Source of the DNA: Streptomyces capitiformicae
GTDB lineage: Bacteria > Actinomycetota > Actinomycetes > Streptomycetales > Streptomycetaceae
Assembly (NCBI RefSeq): GCF_002214185.1
Contig: NZ_CP022161.1
Location: forward strand, 3,409,767 to 3,473,766
DNA: 64,000 nucleotides
Reading direction: 5' to 3'
Below, in pieces: positions 55,816 through 63,781 of the stretch; within the stretch, counting starts at the first letter, position 1; each line of letters opens with the position of its first letter. A program made the translations under genes and the position numbers. The notes under the pieces are model-generated. The model made no database searches. It had not been told where the DNA came from and was given only the letters and a program-made list of their open reading frames with translations.

Positions 55816-56041
55816 CCCGGCCGGAGGGACCGACCGCCGGACCCCTCGGGGTCCGGCAGCACCTTCGGTTGTGCCGACGGCTCGGCGAGGGCAGCGACGT
55901 TCGTCGTCACACATCCCCACCGCATTCTGGGGTCGAGACCAGGCGGCAGGATGCGCTGAGGCAGTTGCGGATCAGGCCCTCGGCTCGCTCGGGTCCGAGG
56001 GCGCGCGGCCCATACCGCGCGCCGCTGCGTCGGCTGTGAAA

Positions 56042-56149
56042 AAGGGTGGACGTGGACTGCTGCTCGTCGCCCAGGTCGCCGAGCGCTGGGGCAGCCGCCA
56101 GACCTCCGCCGGCAAGACGATCTGGGCCGAGCAACCTCTGTCGGATTGA
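56042..56149 (+). pseudogene. Anti-sigma-factor-type ATPase C-terminal fragment
   Basis: The frame ends GRGLLLVAQVAERWG then SAGKTIWAEQPLSD and stop. That is the end of the HATPase_c domain of Streptomyces RsbW-like ATP-binding proteins, including the G2 box and the closing TGK-x-x-WAE motif. The N-terminal part is missing. A strong terminator (56179-56214) follows, as after a real gene. Confidence 0.65.
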
Positions 56150-56178
56150 CCGTCCCGGCGAGCGCGACAGCCGACAGG

Positions 56179-56214
56179 GAGCGGGAGCCGGGCAGGGCTG
56201 CCCGGCTCCCGCTC
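56179..56214 (+). terminator. Hairpin terminator
   Basis: A 16-bp perfect stem (GAGCGGGAGCCGGGCA) with a GGGC loop, 30 bp past the ATPase fragment stop. From here to 56474 I see no gene. Confidence 0.82.
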
Positions 56215-56474
56215 GGTGAGGCGAGTTGGAGCCTGACCTGGGTAATGCTGGTTTCGGTGGCCGCGGTGACTGAGCCCTGTCAGCCACCGTCGTTCCCCGT
56301 GAGTCTCCGCTTCATCTGGCACGCCTGCGGCACGGTCCAACTCCTCCATGCGAAATACGGCGAGGCGATCGCTGAGGCCTGCTCGGCTGGCCGGTCGGCT
56401 CCGGTACAGCGGAGGTCGAGGGGACGCCCCGAATCTCAGCGGCACGGACTCCGAGCTTGTGCGATCTTGCCAGC

Positions 56475-56690
56475 ATGGACGAAAACACCCCAGACGTCGT
56501 GACCGTTGCCGACGATGACATCCTTGCCAACCGCATTCTGCCGGGGATCCGGGCCCTGCGAGAGCATCTGGGGTGCTCTCTTCAGGAAGCGCTCATCATG
56601 TTCACGGAGCGCTATGAGGTGCTTCGGGTTGAACGGCCGGACGAGTTCTCGCAGCCGCGCGACGAGTACTGGAATGGCTTCTACTCGTAA
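56475..56690 (+). CDS. Small conserved-looking hypothetical protein
   Basis: A 71-residue acidic protein (DVVTVADDDILANRILPGIR, then ALREHLGCSLQEALIMFTER, ending DEYWNGFYS) that is mostly helical. No signal, membrane segment or known motif is visible. Codon use is normal for Streptomyces with good third-position bias, unlike the fragments around it. It sits inside the inverted-repeat-bounded region just before repeat copy 2. Confidence 0.65.
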   Translation: MDENTPDVVTVADDDILANRILPGIRALREHLGCSLQEALIMFTERYEVLRVERPDEFSQPRDEYWNGFYS

Positions 56691-56694
56691 GACG

Positions 56695-56875
56695 CAGGGA
56701 CGGCGGCTTCAGGAAGCCGTGGAGCGGACCGCCCCAGCCACGTCGGGTCTCGCATCAACCCTTCGCCATTCGGCGTGCGGCCGGCGGCCGGGCTGGAGCG
56801 GGGCGTAGATCAGGAGCGTCGGCCCGAGCCGTCGGGCCGCGCGCGGCGCGCTGTGCGCGGCGGGTGCCTTGATGA
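56695..56875. repeat. About 180-bp inverted repeat, copy 2
   Basis: Inverse partner of 55220-55410. The first 45 bp hold GGCTTCAGGAAGCC, a short hairpin that copy 1 keeps in reduced form, then AAGCCGTGGAGCGGACCGCC. The second half is a GCCGGC-rich stretch matching copy 1 with small indels. Confidence 0.7.
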
Positions 56876-56948
56876 TCCGCAAAGCGCAGGGTGATGTGGA
56901 TTCCTAGTGGACTTTGTGGCACGGGCGTGGCACGGCGTGGTCATGGAA

Positions 56949-56989
56949 AAGGGCCAGTTCGAGAGGATCAAGCCTCTGAACTGGCCCTT
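56949..56989 (-). terminator. Terminator downstream of the tRNA-Arg 3' end
   Basis: AAGGGCCAGTTC and GAACTGGCCCTT form a 12-bp stem with a further interrupted GAGAGG/CCTCT pairing. It lies 7 bp past the 3' end of the tRNA fragment, where the original tRNA gene would have ended transcription. Confidence 0.85.
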
Positions 56990-56996
56990 AGTCGTG

Positions 56997-57038
56997 TGCC
57001 CCCGGCAGGATTCGAACCTGCGACACCCGCTTTAGGAG
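56997..57038 (-). tRNA. 3' half of tRNA-Arg(CCU), attachment-site remnant
   Basis: The minus strand gives anticodon loop CTCCTAA (anticodon CCT), the 3' anticodon strand AGCGG, variable GTGTC, the T arm GCAGG-TTCGAAT-CCTGC, acceptor strand CGGGGGC and discriminator A. Nothing to the right matches a 5' half: base 57039 already breaks the anticodon stem. A tRNA gene that begins in the anticodon loop is the classic identity segment left by tyrosine-recombinase elements. The element should lie to the right of this point, with the intact tRNA beyond its far end, outside the window. Confidence 0.85.
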
Positions 57039-57043
57039 GTTTC

Positions 57044-57420
57044 CTTGGGCGGGGCTGTGACCTGCGGAAACGTCGACATTACGGTGCCTGGCCTGGGGAA
57101 ATGCCCCTCCGTAGTTCTCACGTGTTCACGGAGGTTGCCGGCCTCATGTGTGCTGAATCCGTTCTGCCCGGCCCCGTCCGACGAGGAGCCGACGTGCTCT
57201 TCGCGGTGCTCCGCGACGGCGCCTTCCAGTGCTTGGCCATGCCCCGCAAACCTTGCAGCGCTTCGCGGGAACATCGAGTTCCGCCAGGAGGCGCAGCAGG
57301 GACTCGCGTCCTGCGAGATCTTCGCCGCCAGGTTCTCCAAGTCGTCACCAAGTGCCGAATCGCCGCGCTCCTGGACCGGTGCGTGCTGGCCGTGACCACA
57401 TCACTGCCTCCGATGGCTGC
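57044..57420 (-). pseudogene. Degenerate coding stretch next to the attachment site
   Basis: Pieces of protein-like sequence appear in different minus-strand frames: LGDDLENLAAKISQD, then ESLLRLLAELDVPAKRCKVCG in a shifted frame, then QALEGAVAEHREEHVGS back in the first. This reads as one gene broken by frameshifts. I do not recognise the family; an integrase is not evident. Confidence 0.4.
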
Positions 57421-57429
57421 GGCACGTCT

Positions 57430-58473
57430 CTAGGCAGGGACGCGGGCGTGCCGGAGTGGTGCTCCGGCCTGGTGGAGACTGGCGAGTGCCAGCCGGTAGG
57501 AGGTGAGCAGCCCGGTCTCGACGTACTCCACGCCCAGTTCCTCGCAGTAGCGCCTGACGATGGGCCGGGCCTTGCGCAGGTTGGGGCTGGGCATGCTGGG
57601 GAACAGGTGATGCTCGATCTGGTGGTTCAGCCCGCCCAGTGCGATGTCGGTGAACCTGCCGCCGCGCACGTTGCGTGAGGTGAGCACCTGGCGGCGGAGG
57701 AAGTCCGGGCGGTCTTCGCCCGTCAGGATCGGCATGCCCTTGTGGTTGGGCGCGAAGAGGGAGCCGAGGTAGACGCCGAACAGGCACTGGTGGACGGCGA
57801 GGAAGGCGATCGCCATACCGGGCGGCAGCAGCCAGAGCAGGACGGCCAGGTATGCCGCGAAGTGCGCGAACAGCAGGGTGCCGTCGAGCGTTCGGTGCTT
57901 GAGTGAGCGATTGGCCAGCGCCTTCACGCTCGACACGTGCAGGTTGAAGCCCTCCAGTGTGAGGAGGGGGAAGAACAGGAACGCCTGCCAGCGGCCGATC
58001 AGGCGGGGGAGACCTTTGGCGGCCCGGGCCTGGTCCTGGGACCAGACCAGCAGGTTGGGGTCGAGGTCGGGGTCGAGTTCCTCATGGTTGGGGTTGGCGT
58101 GGTGGCGGGTGTGCTTGTCCTGCCACCACCCGTAGCCCATCCCGATACCCGCACCGGCGATCCGTCCGGACACCTCGCTGGCCCGGCGTCGGCGGAACAC
58201 CTGACGGTGGGCCGCGTCATGGGCGAGCAGGGCGACCTGACCGAAGACGACGGCCAGGAAGCCGGCGACGGTCAACGCCCACCAACTGTCGCCGATGAGC
58301 GCGACGGCGGCCCACCCACCGACGTAGAGCGCGACCACCACTGTGATCCGCACTGCGTAATAGCCGGGACGGCGCCCCAGCAGGCCGGCATCAGCGATCT
58401 TTCTCGACAACCGGGCGAAGTCACTGCCGGACGTCCCCGAGGGCGGCGGGTGGACCGTGGTGTTTGTGGTCAT
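57430..58473 (-). CDS. Membrane fatty acid desaturase
   Basis: A 347-residue integral di-iron desaturase that introduces double bonds into acyl chains. The three histidine boxes are present: HDAAH (85-89), HTRHH within DKHTRHHANPNH (121-125), and QIEHH (285-289). The Q of the third box is typical of front-end desaturases, here without a fused cytochrome b5, so it is Delta-6-like by motif but its position preference is unknown. Hydrophobic pairs lie at 42-60, 65-84, 165-180 and 195-235. It starts at ATG 58473 with AAGGAGG-like sequence upstream. It is the first intact gene of the putative island. Confidence 0.93.
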   Translation of the reverse strand: MTTNTTVHPPPSGTSGSDFARLSRKIADAGLLGRRPGYYAVRITVVVALYVGGWAAVALIGDSWWALTVAGFLAVVFGQVALLAHDAAHRQVFRRRRASEVSGRIAGAGIGMGYGWWQDKHTRHHANPNHEELDPDLDPNLLVWSQDQARAAKGLPRLIGRWQAFLFFPLLTLEGFNLHVSSVKALANRSLKHRTLDGTLLFAHFAAYLAVLLWLLPPGMAIAFLAVHQCLFGVYLGSLFAPNHKGMPILTGEDRPDFLRRQVLTSRNVRGGRFTDIALGGLNHQIEHHLFPSMPSPNLRKARPIVRRYCEELGVEYVETGLLTSYRLALASLHQAGAPLRHARVPA

Positions 58474-58681
58474 GTTGCTGAAACTCTCTCCGAAGGAGGC
58501 AGATGGTCAGGCGCCGCCTCGAGAGTTGCTGAGACCGGCCCACAGACAAGGGATGCGCTTCCGCCGTGGCGGATGCACATCGCGCGGCCTCGGAGCAAGG
58601 ATGACGTCTGCTTCGTCTGTCGGCGGCAGCGCAGGCCCTTCGTCTATATGCGGGTTCCCTGCCAGGCAGGTCTCATACCGT

Positions 58682-58728
58682 GGCAGGGCAGGGCAGGGCA
58701 GGGCAGGGCAGGGCAGGGCAGGGCAGGC
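58682..58728. repeat. 5-bp repeat (GGGCA)n
   Basis: About eight perfect GGGCA copies lie upstream of the desaturase gene. The gap 58474-58789 holds no gene I can support; it contains the desaturase's upstream sequence and this array. Confidence 0.95.
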
Positions 58729-58789
58729 GGAGCGGTCCGCGCACTCTCAGGGAAGAACCGGGGACGGCCGGTGAAGGGGTGCCGGCTGA

Positions 58790-59595
58790 TCACTGAGGGG
58801 CACTCATCACGGTGACCGGCGAGGTCCGTCGCCTGGCCGCGGTTTCCGTGATGAGGACGGCGACGGTGACCGGGCGCGGGGTGTCAGTGGTGGCTGCCTC
58901 GGCCACCGCCTCCCGGACGGCGCGGGCGACTTGCAACGGATGGTGTCCGGGGCCGACCGCGAGGTGAACCTCGATGTGTCGGCCGGGTGGATCATCATGG
59001 TCCTCCACCCTGACCGGGCGGCTGCCCAGCACGGCGGTGAGGCGGGCGACGCCCGGCACACCCGCTGCGACGTCCGCCAGCTCCCCGACGAGTCCCCGCA
59101 TGGACCCTGTTCCGGTCACCGGGGGCGAGCTCCGCGCGGCCGCAGCTTCCGGCGTGGGCCTCATGGCCGTCGCCGCGGTCCGAGACGTCATGCCTGCCTC
59201 CGGGACCTCACGGAGATCCGTTACGCGCATGTCAGCCGTCACCGTAACCAGCCCGAGCCGCTCAGTGGCCGCGCCCAGCAGTGTGCTCTCGATTCGTCGG
59301 CGGTCTACGGCAGCGGCCGCACGAGGGATGCGGTGAAGGCGGCCTCGATGGTGAGCGGGCCAGGCGGTAGTGCGCCGGCCGGCGGACGGACGGTCGGCTC
59401 GTACACGGGCTCGAGCGGCGCCGACCCGATGCGCAGAGACTCCAGCCGGACACCGGGGACCTCGGCGGCAGTGCGCCCAAGGGCCTGGACGGCCGCTTGC
59501 TCGGTGATCCACGTCCCGTCGTGGGGCCCGCCGAGCGGGAGCAGCCGGCCCAGGCCAAGCTGGCTTCGTACTGCCTGCGTCCACGCCTCGGTCAC
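58790..59595 (-). pseudogene. Asp23-like two-part protein gene with frameshift
   Basis: From GTG 59595 the frame runs TEAWTQAVRSQLGLGRLLPL then LGGPHDGTWITEQAAVQALG and LTIEAAFTASLVRPLP, then stops at a TAG near 59305. The following sequence in another frame (RIESTLLGAATERLGLVTVTADMRV, later MRGLVGELADVAAGVPGV and RHIEVHLAVGPGHHPLQVARAV) continues the same protein to 58790. The end part resembles Asp23/Gls24-type envelope-stress proteins. Either the gene is dead or there is a sequencing slip in the GGCCGCTGCCG stretch. Similar genes occur near gas-vesicle clusters in my recollection. Confidence 0.7.
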
Positions 59596-59901
59596 TGGCC
59601 TCTCACTCTTCTTCTCCAGGTGTGGTGGCAGGCCTGACCTGCCGTGGAGGGGCCCGTCCGCCGGCCCGGCGATCCACACGACGCGAGGCCCTCTGTGGGC
59701 CTGTGCGTGACAAACATGACTAATGCTGAATAATCGGATATAGGTGTGCATTCTGTGGGAGGGGTCGGGAGGTGGCAGAACGAGAGTCGGGACGCCTCGG
59801 GAAGACCTCGCAGGCAACACGTGGCCAGAGTCTGAAACGATCCGACGCGAGTGCGGGGTCTCCGGCAGTGCATCGATCCGATGCAGGAGGAGACAGACAC
59901 C
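59596..59901 (+). promoter_or_regulatory. Divergent intergenic region, AT-richer core
   Basis: This 306-bp gap contains no supported gene. An AT-rich patch around 59705-59750 (TGACAA, then AATAATCGGATATAGG) is the only promoter-like sequence and points toward the genes at 59902. The ribosome site AGGAGGAGAC ends it. Confidence 0.4.
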
Positions 59902-60486
59902 ATGAAGAACGGCCAGGTACCAGTAGCCCTCGCCAGCGCCTACTTCCTCGGACGCTCGCACAAGCTGCGGTGGGCGCTGCCGCTTGCCGGCATAGCGGCG
60001 GGCAGTCGCCTCCGTCCTGGTGGCGGCGGGATAGGGGCAAAACTCCTGAATTCCCCCGAGGTCAACAAGCTCACGCAGACTTTGCGTGACGAGTTGCTGT
60101 CGGCGGGCAAGACGGCCGCCGTAGCTGCGGTCGGCAGTCGCATCGACTCATTGAGCGACCGGATGCAACGACGAGCCTCGTCGCTTCGCGCCGGACCGGA
60201 GGCGGAGGAGCCGCGCGACGAGGAAGAAGACGAGGAGCCGGGCGAGGAAGAAGAGAAGGAAGAGCCGGCCGAAAAGCCCAAGCAGCGGGAGAAGGGGCGC
60301 TCTGCGCAGACCCGGTCCCCCAGCGGCGGCCGTACGAGGACGCGGGCCACCCTTCCCGCTGCGGACAAGAAGAAGACCCGCGGGAGCAACAGTAAGAGCA
60401 CGAGCCGCAAGACCGCCAGTAGTCGCAGGACCGCGAGTTCCGGGTCGTCCGGTAGTGGCGGGTCCGCACAGCGAGGCCGAGGGTGA
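59902..60486 (+). CDS. Lysine/arginine-rich protein linked to SRPBCC gene
   Basis: A 194-residue protein. It opens VPVALASAYFLGRSHKLRWALPLAGIAAG, a weakly hydrophobic segment, then a helix (VNKLTQTLRDELLSAGKTAAVAAVGSRI). Residues 95-130 are acidic (EEPRDEEEDEEPGEEEE), and the last 60 are Lys/Arg/Ser-rich like a histone tail. Proteins of this kind occur beside SRPBCC genes in Streptomyces gas-vesicle regions, sometimes labelled DNA primase without support. Function unknown. ATG 59902 has AGGAGGAGAC. It is 6 bp upstream of the next gene, so they form an operon. Confidence 0.8.
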   Translation: MKNGQVPVALASAYFLGRSHKLRWALPLAGIAAGSRLRPGGGGIGAKLLNSPEVNKLTQTLRDELLSAGKTAAVAAVGSRIDSLSDRMQRRASSLRAGPEAEEPRDEEEDEEPGEEEEKEEPAEKPKQREKGRSAQTRSPSGGRTRTRATLPAADKKKTRGSNSKSTSRKTASSRRTASSGSSGSGGSAQRGRG

Positions 60487-60492
60487 TGACGT

Positions 60493-61632
60493 ATGGCTGA
60501 ACGAACCGACGGTCAGACTTCCGGCGGCCTGGGCACGTTGACCAAAGAACTGCCTACCGACCGTTTGCTGGAAGAAACGCAGAACCTCCTCGCCGCCCTC
60601 GGAGAGCGAGCAGCCGCCAAAATGACGGACAAGGTCCAGGATCTGGCTCACGGCGGGGGACTGGGTGGCGGTCTCACATCCAAATTGGCGCTCGCGGGGG
60701 GCAAGCACTTCCTGAAGTCCGCCGTTGGCGGCGCCTTTTCCCAGGCGAAGGACAAGGTCAAGGAGACGCTGTCCGGCGCCCTGGGCGGCGGTGACAAGAA
60801 GAACAAGAAGCTCAAGGTCGTCAACATCGTTGAACAGATCGACGTGGGCCTTCCCGTCTCCGACGCCTACAACCAGTGGACGCAGTTCGAGGACTTCCCC
60901 AACTTCATGAAGAAGGTGGAGGACGTCGAGCAGGAATCCGAGACCGAAACGAACTGGAAGGCGCAGATCTTCCTCTCTCACCGCAAGTGGAAGGCGACCG
61001 TCATCAAGCAGGTGCCGGACGAGCTGATCGTCTGGAAGTCGAGGGGCGACAAGGGCCATGTCGACGGGGCGGTGACCTTCCATGAGGCCGGGCCGCACCT
61101 CACCAGGATCCTGCTGGTTCTGCAGTACCACCCGCAGGGCATGTTCGAGCATACCGGGAACATCTGGCGTGCCCAGGGCCGCAGGGCACGGCTCGAACTG
61201 AAGCACTTCCGTCGGCACGCCATGAGCCAGGTACTTCTGCACCCCGAGGAGGTCGAGGGGTGGCGGGGCGAGGTGCGCGACGGCGAGGTGGTGCGCAGCG
61301 ATGAGGAAGTGCGCGACGAGGAGGCCGCGGACGAGGAGGAACAGGGCGAAGAGCAGCCCGAGGACGAATTCGAAGAGGCGGAGGAAGAGGAAGAGGAGCC
61401 GCGTGACGAGGAGGAGGAAGAGGAGGAGGAAGAAGAGCCCGAGGACGAATTCGAAGAGGCCGAGGAAGAGAAGGAGGAAGAGGAGCCCGAGGACGAATTC
61501 GAAGAGGCGGAGGAAGAGGAAGAGGAGCCGCGTGACGAGGAGGAGGAAGAGGAGGAGGAAGAAGAGCCCGAGGCGGAGGAAGAAGAACCGGCTAGCCATC
61601 GGCGTCGGCGGCCCTCAGTGAAGGCCAGGTGA
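60493..61632 (+). CDS. SRPBCC-domain protein with long acidic repeat tail
   Basis: A 379-residue protein. Residues 1-105 are helical/Gly-rich (LLEETQNLLAALGERAAAKMTDKV). Residues 113-245 form an SRPBCC/START-like ligand-binding domain (VVNIVEQIDVGLPVSDAYNQWTQFEDFPNFMKKVEDV, then VDGAVTFHEAGPHLTRILLVLQYHPQG). The last 120 residues are almost all Glu/Asp, built from a repeated PEDEFEEAEEE unit (DNA copies at about 61357, 61435 and 61483 and a duplicated 80-bp block). It is encoded 6 bp after the basic-tail partner, so an acidic-basic pairing is possible. No catalytic residues are evident. Confidence 0.85.
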   Translation: MAERTDGQTSGGLGTLTKELPTDRLLEETQNLLAALGERAAAKMTDKVQDLAHGGGLGGGLTSKLALAGGKHFLKSAVGGAFSQAKDKVKETLSGALGGGDKKNKKLKVVNIVEQIDVGLPVSDAYNQWTQFEDFPNFMKKVEDVEQESETETNWKAQIFLSHRKWKATVIKQVPDELIVWKSRGDKGHVDGAVTFHEAGPHLTRILLVLQYHPQGMFEHTGNIWRAQGRRARLELKHFRRHAMSQVLLHPEEVEGWRGEVRDGEVVRSDEEVRDEEAADEEEQGEEQPEDEFEEAEEEEEEPRDEEEEEEEEEEPEDEFEEAEEEKEEEEPEDEFEEAEEEEEEPRDEEEEEEEEEEPEAEEEEPASHRRRRPSVKAR

Positions 61633-61689
61633 GCGTGATGACCGTAGCCAGCCAGCAACTCCCTTGAGGCTCCGTGCTGTCGCGGCCGG

Positions 61690-62230
61690 TCAGCTGTTGG
61701 CGCGGATCATCACGGTGAGGACAGGTGAGGCCGGTGAGGGTTGGCTCTGTCCGCTGTCCTCGTAGTCCCACGACTTGTAGAGCGCGTGGACCTTTCCGTC
61801 CCCGGCAGCCGGGTTGACCATGAGGGTGACGAACGGCTCGTTGCGGGTGGCGAGGAGGGCGCCATGGATACGGCGGGCGGTGCCGGTCTTCCGCCAGGTC
61901 GGCCGGACGCCGATCTCCTTCAGGGCCACGGCCGGGCGTTCGGTGTACTTCTCCGCCGGCCTGGGGCTGGTGCGCTGCCGGTAGCGACCGCCGTGCCCGA
62001 TGGTGTTGCCGTACGCGTAGCCGACCGGATGTCCGTCGGCGTACGCAAGGACGGCTGTGAACCCCGGCTCGGTGCCGTGCCGGTCCAGGCGTTCACCGAA
62101 CGCGGTGACCGCGTAGTTCGGCAGGTGGAGGAGCGGGGCGGCGCACATCGGCGTACACGTCGAGGAGATCGCCACGGACGGTGTCGAGGGTGGTGAAGGT
62201 GCGCAGTTCGATGGCGGGCGCCGTGGTCAT
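61690..62230 (-). pseudogene. GNAT acetyltransferase gene with frameshift
   Basis: ATG 62230 opens TTAPAIELRTFTTLDTVRGD then LLDVYADV, and the frame is lost in a C-rich run near 62145. The next frame continues APLLHLPNYAVTAF then GERLDRHGTEPGFTAVLAYADG, HPVGYAYGN and VRPTWRKTGTARRIHGALLAT, the acetyl-CoA-binding part of a GNAT fold. One extra base explains the break. It is a recent pseudogene or a sequence error. The start overlaps the end of the preceding frame, suggesting translational coupling to the LanC operon. Confidence 0.7.
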
Positions 62231-62420
62231 GCGGCCATCCTCCAGGAGGCGGTGTGCCCGGTCCAGGTCTGCACGGTGGAGCTCCCCGGAGCGGTGGCCA
62301 GCAGCGCAGCCCGACCTCCTGCAGCATGCGCGTTACCCGGGCGTGCCGGGTAGCGGCGTCGGCGGGGCGGCATGCCGGACATCGATGGTCGAGCTCGAGG
62401 GGACCGCCGTCGCGTGACAT
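62231..62420 (-). pseudogene. Small coupled ORF, apparently frameshifted
   Basis: ATG 62420 overlaps the LanC stop (TGATG). The frame begins SRDGGPLELDHRCPACRPAD and ARVTRMLQE, with a CPAC motif. A shifted frame then gives GELHRADLDRAHRLLEDGR leading straight into the GNAT ATG. A single disruption between about 62320 and 62350 would join them. I do not recognise the family. Confidence 0.45.
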
Positions 62421-63781
62421 CAGCTCACCAGCAGGGCGCTGTCCCATGACGTCGCCGGTACGTTCCCCGTGGCGTAGGTGTGGAGGGCGAGGGCGACGCC
62501 CGCGGCTCCTTCCAGAAAGCCGGGGCGGTCGAGAGCGCGTGGCGCCAGAGGATGGCGGTAGCGGAAACCGAACGGCGCCGCAGGGTCGAACCCGCTCATC
62601 ACCCGCACCGCCAGCCTGTCGGCGACGGCGTGGTAGCTCGGGTCGGCGCTGTCGTGTGCCATGCGCAGCACGATCTGAAGCAGGCCCGCCCAGCCGTGGC
62701 ACAGCGCGGAGTCGAGGATCAGCTCGTCGCTCGCCGCGGTCAGCGCACCACGGAGGGCGGTATCCGCGTCGGCGCGCCAGTCCGCACGGTTGAGGGCGGC
62801 GCCGGCCAGGTACACGGCACGCGCCGCACCGGCGGCGCCGTAGCACCACGAATCCCGCCCGCGTTCCGGCGGTTCCCCGCTCTCGATGTGTGCCGCCGTG
62901 ACCAGGTGCGGCCAGCGCGGGCCGTCCTCGTCGGTCGTGCGCCAGCGGGACAGCAGCGCCATGATCCGCTCGATGGCCTCGTCCTGACGGTCCACCCGAA
63001 ACCCTGCCCGCCAGGAGACCGAGAGGAGCGCGAGCGGCCCGCAGACACCGTGTGCGAGACCGAAGTTGGCATGCTCGGGGAGCCCGTGCTCCAGGCCATC
63101 GGTGATCCACCACGCGGGCAGCCGGGTACCGTGGCGCGCGATGTCGTCCGCGGTCGCCACGGCCACCAGTGACTCCAGCACATCGGTCAGCGCGAGCCCC
63201 GCCGCCTGCCGCACGGCCGGCTCGGCCGCCGACTTGTACCGGGCCAGCAGGTAGCGGCCGATGCCGGTGGTGCCGCCGAGGACGTCGTAGCGGTCCCACG
63301 CGCCGATCGGCTCTCCGGTGCGCACCCGCTCCCGGTCGGCTCGCGCGCGCTTGCGAATCTGGTCGGTGATGTGCCGGTCGAGGCCGGCCAGCATCGTGGC
63401 GTAGCCGCCGAATCCGGTGGCCCCGGTGTGCCCGGCGAACGCGAGCGCCACCATGCCGCCGAACAGCGACTGCGGCAGCAGCCGGATCCCGCTGCCGAGC
63501 GCCGCGGACAGGTGCGCGTGCGCCCGACCGCGCAGCTCCGGCGCTCCCGCGGCCAACTCCGCGAACAGCAGCCCGACTCCGGGGTGACCGTCGGAGAGCA
63601 GCAGCGGATCCCACACCGGCTGCGGGTTGCCCGGATAACGCATCAGGTTGTCCGGCGCGCCCGCGATCCCGGCCACCCGGTCGGGCTCCGCCAGCCGGTC
63701 GGCGATCTCGGCGACGATCCTGGCGGCCGCCTCTCTGTGGGCCGGCGCCCGGTCAGTCGGTGTGGGTGCGGGTGACGGCAC
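62420..63781 (-). CDS. LanC-like lanthionine synthetase
   Basis: A 453-residue cyclase of the LanC family, which forms thioether rings from Cys and dehydrated Ser/Thr in lanthipeptides. The zinc ligands are in DSWCYGAAG (Cys) and ALCHGWAGLL (Cys-His); GHPGVGLLFAELA, LGGTTGIGRYLL, NFGLAHGVCGPLALL and FLEGAAGVALALH complete the toroid repeats. It starts at GTG 63781 inside the preceding gene, 29 bp before that gene's stop. No precursor peptide or dehydratase is seen in the window; those may lie beyond the right edge. Confidence 0.93.
   Translation of the reverse strand: MPSPAPTPTDRAPAHREAAARIVAEIADRLAEPDRVAGIAGAPDNLMRYPGNPQPVWDPLLLSDGHPGVGLLFAELAAGAPELRGRAHAHLSAALGSGIRLLPQSLFGGMVALAFAGHTGATGFGGYATMLAGLDRHITDQIRKRARADRERVRTGEPIGAWDRYDVLGGTTGIGRYLLARYKSAAEPAVRQAAGLALTDVLESLVAVATADDIARHGTRLPAWWITDGLEHGLPEHANFGLAHGVCGPLALLSVSWRAGFRVDRQDEAIERIMALLSRWRTTDEDGPRWPHLVTAAHIESGEPPERGRDSWCYGAAGAARAVYLAGAALNRADWRADADTALRGALTAASDELILDSALCHGWAGLLQIVLRMAHDSADPSYHAVADRLAVRVMSGFDPAAPFGFRYRHPLAPRALDRPGFLEGAAGVALALHTYATGNVPATSWDSALLVS

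Noticed and set aside
58682..58728. GGGCA array considered as a CRISPR-like repeat
   Set aside because: Uninterrupted 5-bp microsatellite without spacers.
61920..63614. Arg-rich minus-strand frame overlapping LanC
   Set aside because: Alternative frame of the LanC gene, with composition typical of a shadow.
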